From Daphnia carinata (lineage: Eukaryota; Arthropoda; Branchiopoda; Diplostraca; Daphniidae), in contig NC_081333.1 of NCBI RefSeq assembly GCF_022539665.2, positions 6,756,971-6,820,970 on the forward strand: a stretch of 64,000 bases of DNA, given 5' to 3'. Both the position numbers and the translations under genes were made by a program. The notes under the pieces were generated by a model. That model did no database searches. It was given only the letters and a program-made list of their open reading frames with translations, and was not told the origin of the DNA. Of this stretch, positions 13,251-23,890 are shown one piece after another (position 1 is the first letter of the stretch; each line of letters starts with the position of its first letter).

Positions 13251-13260
13251 GTGTATATAA
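13251..13260 (-). promoter_or_regulatory. TATA box of the 75-residue peptide gene
   Basis: TTATATACAC on the gene strand lies about 35-45 bases before the start codon at 13217. If used, the 5' UTR would be only about 10-20 nt. Confidence 0.45.
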
Positions 13261-13908
13261 GCTGTTTCACACTTCGTTATTTATACATTTCTTTTTCCGG
13301 ATTGTAAGCGTATCACAAAATTTAGAACGCAAGTGTTTAATTCGAAACGGATCCAGCTGCATTTAGAACTGTACAAAGGTGTTAACTGAAACAAAGCTTG
13401 CGCTCCAATTAAAACTAGGGCATCTCAGAATACGAAAAACAAAAAAGTGCAATAAGCTTACTAGAGTGACGTGTTCATCTGTAAAAACGGAGCTTACGAA
13501 AATCTAGGGCGTATTGTTATGTTAACGTCCGGGTCGGGGGTTGACGAACGCAACTAGGACACCACATGTTGTCACCTAGGAGTCGAATAAATCCATATGA
13601 TAGTTGCAAAGGACATTTTTTTTTCGCCGTAGATCTCAGTGAAAAGATAGTGATGACACAGCAGGCATATGTTGTTCCCTTTTTTCTCCGTAAAAAACAA
13701 CGACAAGCGACAAAAAGTGTCAGTGCTAAGTTGGTGTGTTGATACACGAGCGTCAGTGTAACACTGACTAAAACAGTTTGGGCTGCGATAAGCAGACGTG
13801 GGTATTGGCTTATCAATGTGAAGAAGCTCATAGAAAAGAAGCTCCTTCTTTTCTAGGAGCGCAGTTATGTTTGTTTGGGTAAAGATAACAATAATTGTTG
13901 CTGTTCAC

Positions 13909-14125
13909 GGTGACCTAACCATCTCGTGATCCAGTTGTGAAACCCCGGTTCATAGTTGGATAACGTGATCGTCACGTCTCCCTTGAGTTGAATTCCCTGT
14001 CCTGTCATAGCGACGTTCCACTACCTATGCCATTACGGAACCCTGATTAACCGGCTAATGAGGGTTGTCCAGCAAAAACGTAGTGGGACATCGCAATCAC
14101 ATGGCATGATAGCGGACACAAACTC
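13909..14125 (+). repeat. ~217-bp dispersed repeat with internal hairpin, copy 2
   Basis: Partner of 12173-12391, in direct orientation and with about 85 % identity by eye. The central hairpin is kept but changed: the loop reads aaccggcta and the distal arm is slightly mispaired. Copies 1.7 kb apart flank the 75-residue peptide gene. Confidence 0.75.
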
Positions 14126-14155
14126 TAGTATACGATTTTTAAAAACGCATTATGT

Positions 14156-14184
14156 GCATGCCTAGCCTAAACGGCTAGGCATGC
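14156..14184. repeat. Perfect 12-bp-stem palindrome
   Basis: GCATGCCTAGCC, loop TAAAC, GGCTAGGCATGC. The stem is GC-rich in an AT-rich setting and lies 30 bases after the 217-bp repeat. It could be an element end, a structured RNA or a protein site. Confidence 0.6.
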
Positions 14185-14397
14185 CGGTTTGGAGAAATCT
14201 AGCTTCCGCAGGGTTGCTGGAAATAAGAATGGAGATTGATTAGGTCGAACTGCAAAACATTCTTGATACCTTACGATATATACACAATTCTTTTATGTAC
14301 CGATTTTTCGATTATTCTACAGGTTTTGGATTCCCTTTACTTGGGATCATTGGTGTCGTTGTTACCTGGATTTAACACCGCCGGACAATGACTCGAG

Positions 14398-14446
14398 TTT
14401 AGTTTTTTAAAATGTATTTCAGAGGAAATCATTTTAAAAAACTAAA
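14398..14446. repeat. Perfect 17-bp AT-rich inverted repeat
   Basis: tttagttttttaaaatg and its exact complement flank a 15-nt loop. It may be a small hairpin MITE or a structural element. No TSD is obvious. Confidence 0.55.
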
Positions 14447-14984
14447 ATCTTTCTGATGGAATGCCTATTTTACTCTTAAGCTTTGATGAATTTAGGTTGA
14501 TAAGAGGGATCTTTAGTTGATTGAGGATAAGAGACAGGTGCTTGAAATAGCGATGAAATCCGTAACGCTCCGCCAAAACAGCAAACGTCGCGTTGTTCAC
14601 TAACGCCGAGCACAATTCAGTTTAGGCCCCAGACTGATCACGCGGTAGGTTTTTGTACGTACAGTTACCGCGTTATAAGGTAATCTACTGAAACGTCAGT
14701 AAAAAGCCATTTAATAAATACCAAATATTTAATTCAAACATTTTTCAAACAGGAACGAAGCGAGGTAAATCTTGGGCACGGTAGACATTTCCTTCGACTA
14801 CCATGTCCTCGACCGACGGAATTTTGGCACCAACACGCAACATGATCTGCTTCTATTTCTCTTGAACCAAGGCTTTTACTTGTTGCTTGGCATATGCACC
14901 ATTCCCTATAGTGTCATTTACGAAATTAATTTCTTTTTCAGGAGTAACACAGTGGTAGCAGAGTAAAATGAATATTTTAAAAAT

Positions 14985-17920
14985 ACCTGAAGGTCCATGG
15001 ATATTCTAATAATTTCAATGGGATTGCGGATGAAATCAGTGCTTCTTCAAGGCATCTGGGAATACGTAGCCAAGTGGCAACCAATTCTCGTGCGGATTGA
15101 ATTTCGTTGCAACCATGCATCCACCGAAAATTTTTTTCTTGCCCAACTGATATGGATGGAGATTGGAAACCTGACGCGAGCACAGATGACTGTGTTTCTC
15201 CTCGTGAATACTACTACATTTGCATTACAAAAATAAGTTGTGATGGAGTACTTTATGAACGAATCGCCAATCGTTTCAGGTCGTTCTATATTAATGCCAT
15301 CATTGGCACTAGACATTGTAAATGCCTGTAGGGTCACGCTCGGAGATGGCCCCGGATGGCTTTCTAAACCTTGTTGTTCGTCAAAACTGAAGGAGAAATC
15401 TAAACCAGGAACTGACATTTCTACTGTTGCTAATACAGGTTCTTCTTTTTGGAGTGGATGGACTATGTGGGTGAGTTGAGTGGATGGATCATTAGATGGA
15501 TCACATTCGTCATGAATTTCATTGGTACACTGTGCCAGCAACAGGCGAGTAAGCTATAGAATATGTGGGATCCAGTCGTCGATTTGTTTTGCCTGATGTT
15601 GTACCAGAGATTTCGTGGGAGCTTTTCACATTTCCGAAATTTCTGCCAGATTGTCTGGATGGTCCATTACTCGACGATGGAAAGGCGATACAATAGGGAT
15701 CTCTTTGTCTACTGACACGGCGGATTCATCAACAATCACTGCTTTGTGTAGTGTGAGCAAATCTTCACATCTGCCTTCCAAATCACTGTTTGTTAGATCA
15801 ACGTTCCATCGGTTTATCCTGTTAAGTAAATCTGCGACCTGTTCATAAGGCTCTTCGGCGTCCATTTGACCTTCTTCTAATTCTTCCTCCTCTGGACTTT
15901 GATATTTTTTGCTTTTTGGTCAATGGGTTCTTCGATCGCCTCTGCGGCGTCTCCTCGACAGACAAATTTGGGTCCGAATTTCTTTCACTTTACAAACAAT
16001 TCGACCGGTTCCGACCAGTCAAAATCTGCTCCATTATCATTGGTCAGTGGAGCTACTGCTTGAAGATCACTATAGACAGTTTCTCCCGTTCCTGTATGAC
16101 AAAATGGAAATAGTAATATTATTAAATAAGCGATCTAGCTTGTTATGACGTATTACTATTCTGATTGTTGCCATCAATTGTATAAGGGTTCCATACTTCG
16201 ACATCCAATAAAGAAGCTCCCGTGCTCTTTTTCGCTTCCTTACTTTTTCATTTCTGCGGCTTTGAAGGCAATTTTGGTACGTTACTGTCTTCGATTGAGT
16301 GTTTTCTCGTAGTGCCCGGAGATGGCACACTGTCGGAGACAATTTCGTCTTCCAAGTCGGCTTTGTAATCCTCTCCCCCAGTCGAAGATTTTCCTTTTCG
16401 GTGGGATAAAAGTTATCGTCCAGCTCTTTTTGCTGGCGCAATAATTGACACGATTCCAGCGCTGCAAGATCGTTTGCTATAACTTTGGCCGCCATGGGAA
16501 GACCTGATACAGTTTGCCGCATCTCTGCTGCATCACTTCTTTGAAATAGTTCGAACCATCTGTCCCCTACAGATGGGTCAACGTATTTTCGCTAACTGTT
16601 CGTATTTCCAAATAGTAATGAGGCGCGTGAAACAATCACTGGGCAACCTTACGCAATATCTACAAATATTTATCTTTCTGAAAATTGCAGTCGTTTTAAA
16701 TTTTAAGCCTATTTGCGTTATACCTGTTAATGATGGCGGTGGCGTTTTGTAAAGAAGCATAAGATTTTGAAGCGTCACCAGAAGTGTACGGTTTCCCAAT
16801 TTTATGGAGCATATCTTCAGTGTGATTGACGAACTCGGCCAAAGAGCTGTGATAGCCATTTTTACTTAGCAGAATTTGTTCAGTGGCATTGAAGTGATAG
16901 AGATTCACCAGTAATTCATCTATGGGCTCCTTCTCGACCATCAGAATATAATGATTTTTTAGAGTGCGCTCGAGCATTTGAATGAACAGACGCCCAGTAA
17001 ATTTGTGGCATATCGTACCGGATAACCAGATGGCAAGCTGGAACGTCAATACTATCCTCTAGAACGCTCGTGGCTACGAGAATATTACAATAGTGACTAC
17101 GAAAACATTTCATAACGTCTTCCTGCTTCCGATTTTTCCTTTCTATTTCCTTAACGGTCATGCCTACAACCCGATCAACGGTATACAGAGGACTTAGATG
17201 CGCTAACTGAAGGGCGCGTCGACTTAATCCTAGACAACAATAAATTAAAATATTTAATCTAACAGGATAATGTAACATCATCTTTTGCTTACCTTTAAAA
17301 TATGATAGAGTAGTTTGGCTGTAGTGCGCCTCTCAGTGAAAATCATTCAACATAGCTGATAAGCGTCTTCTCGAATTCGGTGATGACGTGCAGGGAAATC
17401 GGGACGACTGCGATCCGACGCACAAAGGACGGGCCACACTCAGGTAACTCTACGGGCTGTAATGTTTCCGTGAAATATTTTTGAACTTGATCAGCGAGAT
17501 CGTCAGCATGAACTAATACGGTGGAATCGGTTGGGTCTGATGTGTCGTTAATTCCGGGCAATTTTGAAGTTATTGGCGGTCGATAAATACAGAGTATGTC
17601 CAAAAGGCGAAGAACTTTAGGGTGGCTATTCTACGTTCATATTCGGAGTATCGCTGAAATTCTTCTTCGCACACTGACCTACAAAATGGAATATAAAAAA
17701 TGAAAAATATTTTGATATCACTACCGCATTCCGAAAGCCAACCGCATTTCAAGGAAAACTGTGAAGACTTAGCACAGAAGAAGATAGTGTCTTTTATAAA
17801 CTGCTTTGATTTTTAATTTTTCCAATGAATGAGGTAAACCAGAGCAGCAGCACGGTCTGCTCCCCCAAGGGCCTAAGATAATGAAATAGTTCTGAATTGC
17901 AGCCGTGATGGGGGTACATT
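14985..17920 (-). pseudogene. Dicer-1-like pseudogene (helicase, dimerisation and RNase IIIa relics)
   Basis: Minus-strand frames line up in order with Dicer-1: the LGPWGADRAA segment (~17870); CEEEFQRYSEYERR and LRLLDI (~17650); helicase C (ILVATSVLEDSIDVPACHLV, ~17060-17110); the dimerisation domain (INRY/CVRLPSD, spliced at 16720-16650; LPMAAKVIANDLAALESC, LDDNF, ~16420-16500); an acidic linker; and RNase IIIa ([34 protein letters not shown], then [11 protein letters not shown] in another frame). Frame breaks lie near 17865 (extra G), 17835, 17618, 16957 (A run), 16378, 15215 and 15048. In-frame stops occur after LLLC and PQK. Helicase motif VI (normally QSKGRAR) reads HSNARAH. PAZ, RNase IIIb and dsRBD are absent. 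One intron kept proper splice sites, so this is a duplicated gene copy, not a processed one. It cannot make Dicer. Confidence 0.88.
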
Positions 17921-18165
17921 TTTTCTATAATGAAAACAAATAAGTACAAAGAAAGAAAATCAAAACCTGCTACAAAAGCAAAACAATATTACCAATAGCA
18001 ACAACCACTAACATAAACGTAAAGTAAGTAGATCGTTGAAGTGCCAATTTAACTGTTCGTGTAAGGTATTATACTGAGGAAAAACCTTTTGAGTTGTTGG
18101 GTTAACTGATTAAATAGATCATCAGAAATATACCTTAGAATACTGAGAATAATACAAAAACATAC

Positions 18166-18489
18166 CTGCAAACTTCAGAAGCTTTTGCAGGAATTAACAT
18201 TACAGCAACAAACATTTCCTCCAAATCTGCTTTTGAACCTGCAATGGTGTTTTTGGATTTAGCAGATTCAAAACGTTCCACCTACAAAATTATGAAGACA
18301 ATAATAAATATCACATAATTTGACAGACAACTATGAGTGAACTGTGCTTTAACACAGGAAAAACTATGTTTTAAGGACAGAAAAATCGAAAACCTCAGTA
18401 TCTGTTGGTGCAAACGTGTCACCTGTTGGTAAATCCATCATTAATGGTAACATTCCTGTGTCATGAGATAAAATAGCAAACGGTTTCAA
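18166..18489 (-). CDS. Two orphan exons of an unrecognised gene
   Basis: Exon 18489-18394 (32 codons, LKPFAILSHDTGMLPLMMDL...) and exon 18281-18166 (VERFESAKSKNTIAG..., 38 codons plus 2 nt) have matching phase and clean splice sites (TTAG|, |GTTTTC, TTTTGTAG|, GCAG|GTATG). Neither recalls Dicer or any family I know. No first exon or stop was located. They lie upstream of the Dicer-1 relic on the same strand but seem unrelated to it. They could be a gene fragment carried by a transposon. Confidence 0.35.
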
Positions 18490-18756
18490 CTAACGTACTG
18501 TGGGATAGAACCGAACCACTACGTTAAAAAGTTTTTGTTTACAGCATGATCATTCGGCATGGGCTCTTGCCGCTTGACACAGACAAGCAGGGTTGGCGCT
18601 ATTCCGACGAAATTTTCTTTGCACCATTTTGGCCTTTCAAGACAGGGCTTGGCCTCACGTCACTCAGGTGGCTTTTGGGCCGATAAATGATCGTTTTGGG
18701 TTTTGTAGTGCCGTTTTTTCTGTTTAGGTCGGCTTGCGAGTCTAACCTAGTACTGA

Positions 18757-18963
18757 TGGTTTTAGCTTTAAGTGCGACTGGTGTATCTGCACCAGATTCA
18801 CGTGTTTGCCTAGCAATCCCTTACGCACGAGTGATTATTGTTTTTTTGTTGTTTTTTGAGTTGATATTTTTAAGGAAGGGAAGGATTGTTGGGGGTGGTG
18901 GGAATCGAACACGAGGTAACTATCTACGAAGGTATGGCGATAGCCACTGTGCCAGGACCGCAC
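18757..18963 (-). mobile_element. tRNA-derived SINE with 15-bp TSD
   Basis: Reading the minus strand from 18963, a tRNA-like head carries a Pol III A box TGGCACAGTGG (18944-18954) and a B box GTTCGATTCCC (18900-18910) about 34 bases apart. A non-tRNA body of ~130 bp follows and ends in CTAAAACCA. The 207-bp element is flanked by exact direct repeats CTAACCTAGTACTGA at 18742-18756 and 18964-18978, as expected from LINE-mediated retroposition. The acceptor stem does not pair, so it is not a working tRNA gene. Confidence 0.88.
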
Positions 18964-19808
18964 CTAACCTAGTACTGAAAACGAAAAGAAAAAGAAAACA
19001 ATAGCAGACGAATATCTAGTTCACAACACCATTGGTACTATTTGGTGATAACTCAACATGGTCTCCGCGAGTTGACTCGACCGTTCGGGTTCTAAGCGGC
19101 ACACCGATTCCTGCGTTTTGATTGGCTCTCCAGCTCTGATGCCAGTGGCAACCACCACTGAAAGAAAGCAAGCTGTTGATGTGTCGTCTGCTTGTGCCGT
19201 CTGCGTGTCGTCTGCATCGATTTTAATTTTCAAAATAATGCAATTTTCAAATCATAAAATTATTAATAAAAAATCATAAAACGTTCCTCAAATCAACACT
19301 GACATCTTTTAATACAACCCCTTGGACTCTACGGTAAGCGATTTTTTTGTTCCCGGTGAACCATGATAATGTAAGTAGTTGTAAAAATAATGTAAGACTG
19401 TAAATATTTGAATATCAAAATAAACTGAATGAAAACATTTTGGTTTCCTTTTTATATTACTATAACGATAAGCCTATACAGTAAGATAAATATAGAATCG
19501 TAAAACTATTTTTGAATTTTATTTACGTTGATAATAATGGAAAATTTAAAAATTCCGCCTAAAAATAATGGCATCCGTTTTCTCAATGGTGATTGGTTGT
19601 TTGTAATTTAGTATTTCCTTACCTAATTTGATAAATTTTTGTTGTTTAATGGCCACCAATACATTCCTCGTGACATAAGGAAGCTAGATATTACCTTTAT
19701 AACATATAATAAGCCTAAAGAGTTCCTTAGCGAAGGGCCCAAAGTTTTCGGTTTTTCGTAGTTTTCCCTCCTCCCATACACCGTCCAAAAATAAAATATT
19801 TATGAAAT

Positions 19809-19886
19809 TTGGTTGGGTTGGTGGTTGTAATGCAACCGCCAACTCAACTTTTATCGTTTTTCGTATATATATTTATGTTACGAACC
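19809..19886 (+). repeat. Left part of MULE-split dispersed repeat
   Basis: Matches the beginning of the repeat at 12436 (hairpin ttgggttggtggttg ... accgccaac). It ends at the MULE insertion point, and the remainder resumes at 23755. Confidence 0.75.
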
Positions 19887-20525
19887 GGTAGCCGGTGAAA
19901 TAGGACTGAAACGAAATAGGACTGGAGAAATAGGACTGAAAATTTCCAGTCCTATTTCTACCGGAGAAATAGGACTGGGAGAAATAGGACTGACTTTTTA
20001 AAACTTTTAGGACAGTCCTATTTCTCCATGCCAGCAGTCCTATTTCTCCTCGGCATCAGTCCTATTTCTCCTTAGAAATAGTCCTATTTATTTTATTTTG
20101 TTTTGTTCCAATAGGAACGATATGCCTCCAATCCTGTAGGCAACATGTTGCGTAAGAGCGTCGGCTTATATCCATTTCTCTTTGTAAAAAGCCGATGGTG
20201 TTAACTCATAACTTAAATGGTTCACCAAACATTTATCTTTTATCCTATTTTAATTTAAATTCCAGGGGACCATTAAATATGTTATATCTAATATAGTTCA
20301 TTTAATAAAATACTACAACGGCCACACCAGAAATATTTATTAAATTTTTCTTACTTTTTAGTGCATAAATAACTTTCCCAGTTGCACTCATGTTGTACTT
20401 GCTCATACAACTATCAGCAACGAATAACAAGCAAGTCTTACCATATCGGTAGCGCTCTAACCTTTGACACGTGTAGTCCTATGTTCGATTCTCCGTGGTT
20501 ACATTTCTTCTGAGGTTTTTAATAA
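19887..20525 (+). repeat. MULE left terminal inverted repeat
   Basis: 639 bp, complementary to 23121-23754 apart from a few changes (for example caacatgttgcg against caatatgttgc). The outer part is an array of GAAATAGGACTG and its complement; the inner part carries a tRNA-like segment. Confidence 0.9.
20437..20502 (+). other. tRNA-like segment with Pol III A and B boxes inside the left TIR
   Basis: A-box-like TATCGGTAGCGC (20444-20455) and B box GTTCGATTCTCC (20483-20494) are about 30 bases apart. Possible acceptor arms ttaccat and gtggtta flank them with one mismatch. The T and anticodon stems pair poorly, so this is tRNA-derived rather than a functional tRNA. Confidence 0.6.
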
Positions 20526-21705
20526 TTATTCTATGAAAGAATTTTTGGGAGAGAACAATTACTGGTGTTTAGGGTAATACTTCTGAAATGGCAAATAATG
20601 GTAGTTCTGACTTCCCAATTTTCACATGCGGTTTCAGCATTTCAGCCAGTCAGTATTTAGATCTTCATGGTGTAGGTTGTCGACGGTGCTTCGTATGTGC
20701 CGTGAATGTGCTGTGAATGTGCTAATCATCTGTTGTTCGTGTCCAGCGGCCTGCCCAGTTCCTGCCCAGCTGCGGATTGTTTCTAAGGAGTCGCAAACCG
20801 TAAGTACATTTTCTATTTCACTAGTGCTGGGCCGTACCCGGACACATTGTATCAGGCTCGGAACGGATAGGCAACGGTTCGAGTGCTGGCATTGTTAATT
20901 TAAGTGTAAGGGCATTGAGACTTGTCACCTCAATGGGCACAGGTATCGGGATTGGTTTCACAGTGTCGTCGTGAAACCAATTGTCTGACCCAGGTCAGTG
21001 GACCTTCAGTTAAATAGATATCTTAGTCGGGACGTAGGCCGACTAGGATTAGAAATATTTACGATAGTTATTTAATTACATCTGCAAATTATGGGTATGC
21101 TACCTAACTATACTTCACGTCACTTAATGCTTTTACTTTTTTTATTGTGTTTCAACTACTTATGTTTTACTAATTTTTTTTTCTTCTTTTTCTTCTTTGT
21201 AGGTTTTGCGTGGCAATTTTTTTACAGTTTACTCAGGCCGGTTTAACGTTTTTTTATTTCTTAAGTTCTTTTTTTGCCTTTTTCATTAATTTTATTTTTC
21301 TTTTTTCATAGGGAGCTCTGATCAACGAATTCTTAAACCGTTCTTCCGGACAATTGAAAGCTTTTGCTTTCTCTTATCACTCGTTTGGTAAATGGTTGGA
21401 AGGATTTAAACATGCAAGGTAAATTCATTTATAGTTATATGGAGTACATTGGTATAATTATTGCAATTTTATTTTTTTTAGAACAATCATCTTCTCGGGA
21501 ATTGTGGCCACGAACCAAAACCATCAATCGGCACATTAGTTGTCGCTTGCACAACAAGTATTATCGTAATAATTCAAGCATAATGTATTACATTACATAT
21601 TACATTAAAATAAAAAAGTCAATTGAGATTATGTAAGTTTATTTATAAAGTATGTTAATTTGTAAACATTCGTCAAATAAAATACATGTTACAAACAAAC
21701 AAATG

Positions 21706-22740
21706 TTATTCAATTATAGACATATCTAGTTCATCATTAATATTATTTATAGCAACATTAAGGGCATGTGAGAAAACAATAGCGGGAAAAGATGATCTAA
21801 GCTCTAAAACTATTTCTTCTAGTAGATCCATTGTAGATAGCTGCAAAAACAATGATTAGTTATAGGGAAACTTTTTTTTTTCTTGTAAATTTAGAAAACA
21901 TACCTCATTATTTTGATAGCGCGCCCAAAGCTGGAACAGTACGGAATTCTTAAGTTGGGTCTCTTTCTTCCGGTGAGCCCTTATTTTGTCATGGCAGAGT
22001 AGCGTGCTAGTAAGGGAAACTTCTTCGGCCAGTTTCCGCAATACCATTGTCATCTTGTAGAATTTTAAATTAGATCCGCCTGCCAACTACAAACATTTTT
22101 TTTATTAATTATTCATTACATATTATTGTTCAAATTTAAATTACCTTGTTCCATTGGTGGTGCATTCCTTCGCAGTCGTTATTGGTACGCGTTAAGATGT
22201 TGAAGCATGACCAGTTCTCAGGAGTCCAGAACTTGCCCCGAATCCAATTCCGCTCCATATAATCCATGAGTGCTGAAAGTTCGCTAGGTGCTGAGCTCTT
22301 CAACGCGTCAAACACACCAGGAAGTTCACAAATGTTATTTATGACAATTAAATATAACATTTGTGTGCTATTTACCTGGAAGATATGCAAGGCATAGCAG
22401 GCGAAACACAAAGTCTCGCACTGGATTCGGTCCCTTGTTGTTGTAGAGGGTGGAAAGGTGAAGATCCCGGACCTTTTTCAGAACGGCTTGGCACCAGTGG
22501 AAATTGCAGCCAAAGTGCTGGCAATCCACAAAGTGCCTGCGGACAGCCGTAAATATAGCACGTTCGAAATCGGTCACGATCCGCTGGACTCTAGGAAGGG
22601 GGATTATATCCTATTACAATATAAAATTTATTATTTTTACATAACAAACTATTTGTAAATGAGATAGTATCTATACCTTTATCTTCTCGAAGACAGCGCT
22701 ATAGTCGGCTGCTCTTCTCCTGGTCATGCAAATCTCTTCT
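21706..22740 (-). pseudogene. MULE transposase, probably defective
   Basis: Exons read on the minus strand: ~22740-22677 (RRAADYSAVFEKIK), 22590-22376 (RIVTDFERAIFTAV, FGCNFHWCQAVLKKV), ~22342-22145 (YMERNWIRGKFWTPENW, RTNNDCEGMHHQWNK), 22086-21904 and 21840-21706, ending in TAA. The DFE and C...FHW...QAV motifs are the MULE catalytic-core signature, and the W...NRTNNDCEG motif is typical of animal MULEs. Two faults appear: the first two exons join out of phase, and no AG acceptor lies before GVFDAL. The part upstream of ~22740 is unclear. It probably no longer yields full transposase, unless a splice form was missed. Confidence 0.7.
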
Positions 22741-23120
22741 TTCTATTCGCCGCCGGCAACTATCTTCAACTTCCTCGGCTTTAGCACCCATAAATCTTCT
22801 TCATCAATTTTATTTCAAAGTCAATATAAATATTAACTTAATCCTTTGGCATACGTCACTTGATGAGTAATGCTATGTCATGCTCGGCCATCCACTTCGG
22901 TGGTAGAATCCTCTTCTTGGTAAAGAAGTTGAGGAATTGTTAAAATGTTAAATTACAAATAATTTATTTTTCGCCCATCTACCGTTATCTACCATCTCCT
23001 CTCTCATCCATTCTCTTGTATCTCAACAGTTCTTCTTGCTCCTGGTGAGGAACTAGCTTTCATACAGGCGAAGATTCATTAACATTCTTCTACTATTCAT
23101 AGTAAACTTAACCGCAAATG

Positions 23121-23754
23121 TTATTAAAAACCTCAGAAGAAATGTAACCACGGAGAATCGAACATAGGACTACCCGTGTCAAAGGTTAGAGCGCTACCGA
23201 TATGGTAAGACTTGATTGTTATTCGTTGCTGATAGTTGTATGAGCAAGTACAACATGAGTGCAACTGGAAAAGTTATTTATGCACTAAAAAGTAAGAAAA
23301 ATTTAATAAATATTTCTGGTGTGGCCGTTGTAGTATTTTATTAAATGAACTATATTAGATATAACATATTTAATGGTCCCCTGGAATTTAAATTAAAATA
23401 GGATAAAAGATAAATGTTTGGTGAACCATTTAAGTTATGAGTTAACACCATCGGCTTTTTACAAAGAGAAATGGATATAAGCCGACGCTCTTACGCAATA
23501 TGTTGCCTACAGGATTGGAGGCATATCGTTCCTATTGGAACAAAATAAAATAAATAGGACTATTTCTAAGGAGAAATAGGACTGATGCCGAGGAGAAATA
23601 GGACTGCTGGCATGGAGAAATAGGACTGTCCTAAAAGTTTTAAAAAGTCAGTCCTATTTCTCCCAGTCCTATTTCTCCGGTAGAAATAGGACTGGAAATT
23701 TTCAGTCCTATTTCTCCAGTCCTATTTCGTTTCAGTCCTATTTCACCGCCAATC
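23121..23754 (-). repeat. MULE right terminal inverted repeat
   Basis: Inverted partner of 19887-20525, including the tRNA-like segment (B box 23152-23163 and A box 23191-23202, minus strand). Transcription from the two tRNA-like promoters would converge into the element. Confidence 0.9.
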
Positions 23755-23890
23755 TACGAACCTACATCCGCCTGAAATAAAAATTAAAGGCTAGGGTTTC
23801 TCTGCCCTTCTGAAAAACATTTTAAAATAATTAAGTTCTTTTTTTTATTCCAAGAAAATGCATGTGACTTTTACTGTAAAGAGATTTTAT
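23755..23890 (+). repeat. Right part of MULE-split dispersed repeat
   Basis: After the TSD copy TACGAACC (23755-23762) the sequence continues as in 12510-12635: tacatcc, gaaataaaaattaaa, aattaagttc and ccaagaaaatgcatgt. This shows that the MULE landed inside an existing repeat copy. Confidence 0.75.

Larger units (their letters stand above)
19887..23754 (-). mobile_element. Mutator-like element (MULE), 3.87 kb, long TIRs
   Basis: Long terminal inverted repeats (19887-20525 and 23121-23754) are nearly identical. They are bounded by an 8-bp target duplication TACGAACC (19879-19886 and 23755-23762). The ends are GGTAGCCGGTGAAATAGG on the left and, reversed, GATTGGCGGTGAAATAGG on the right. The outer ~200 bp are built from repeats of GAAATAGGACTG in both orientations. 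The interior encodes a MULE-type transposase on the minus strand. TIR similarity suggests recent activity, although the transposase frame looks damaged. A 96-bp derivative lies at 24846-24941. Confidence 0.9.

Noticed and set aside
18886-18963. Functional tRNA gene
   Set aside because: A and B boxes are good, but the acceptor arms do not pair and a 15-bp TSD bounds a longer SINE.
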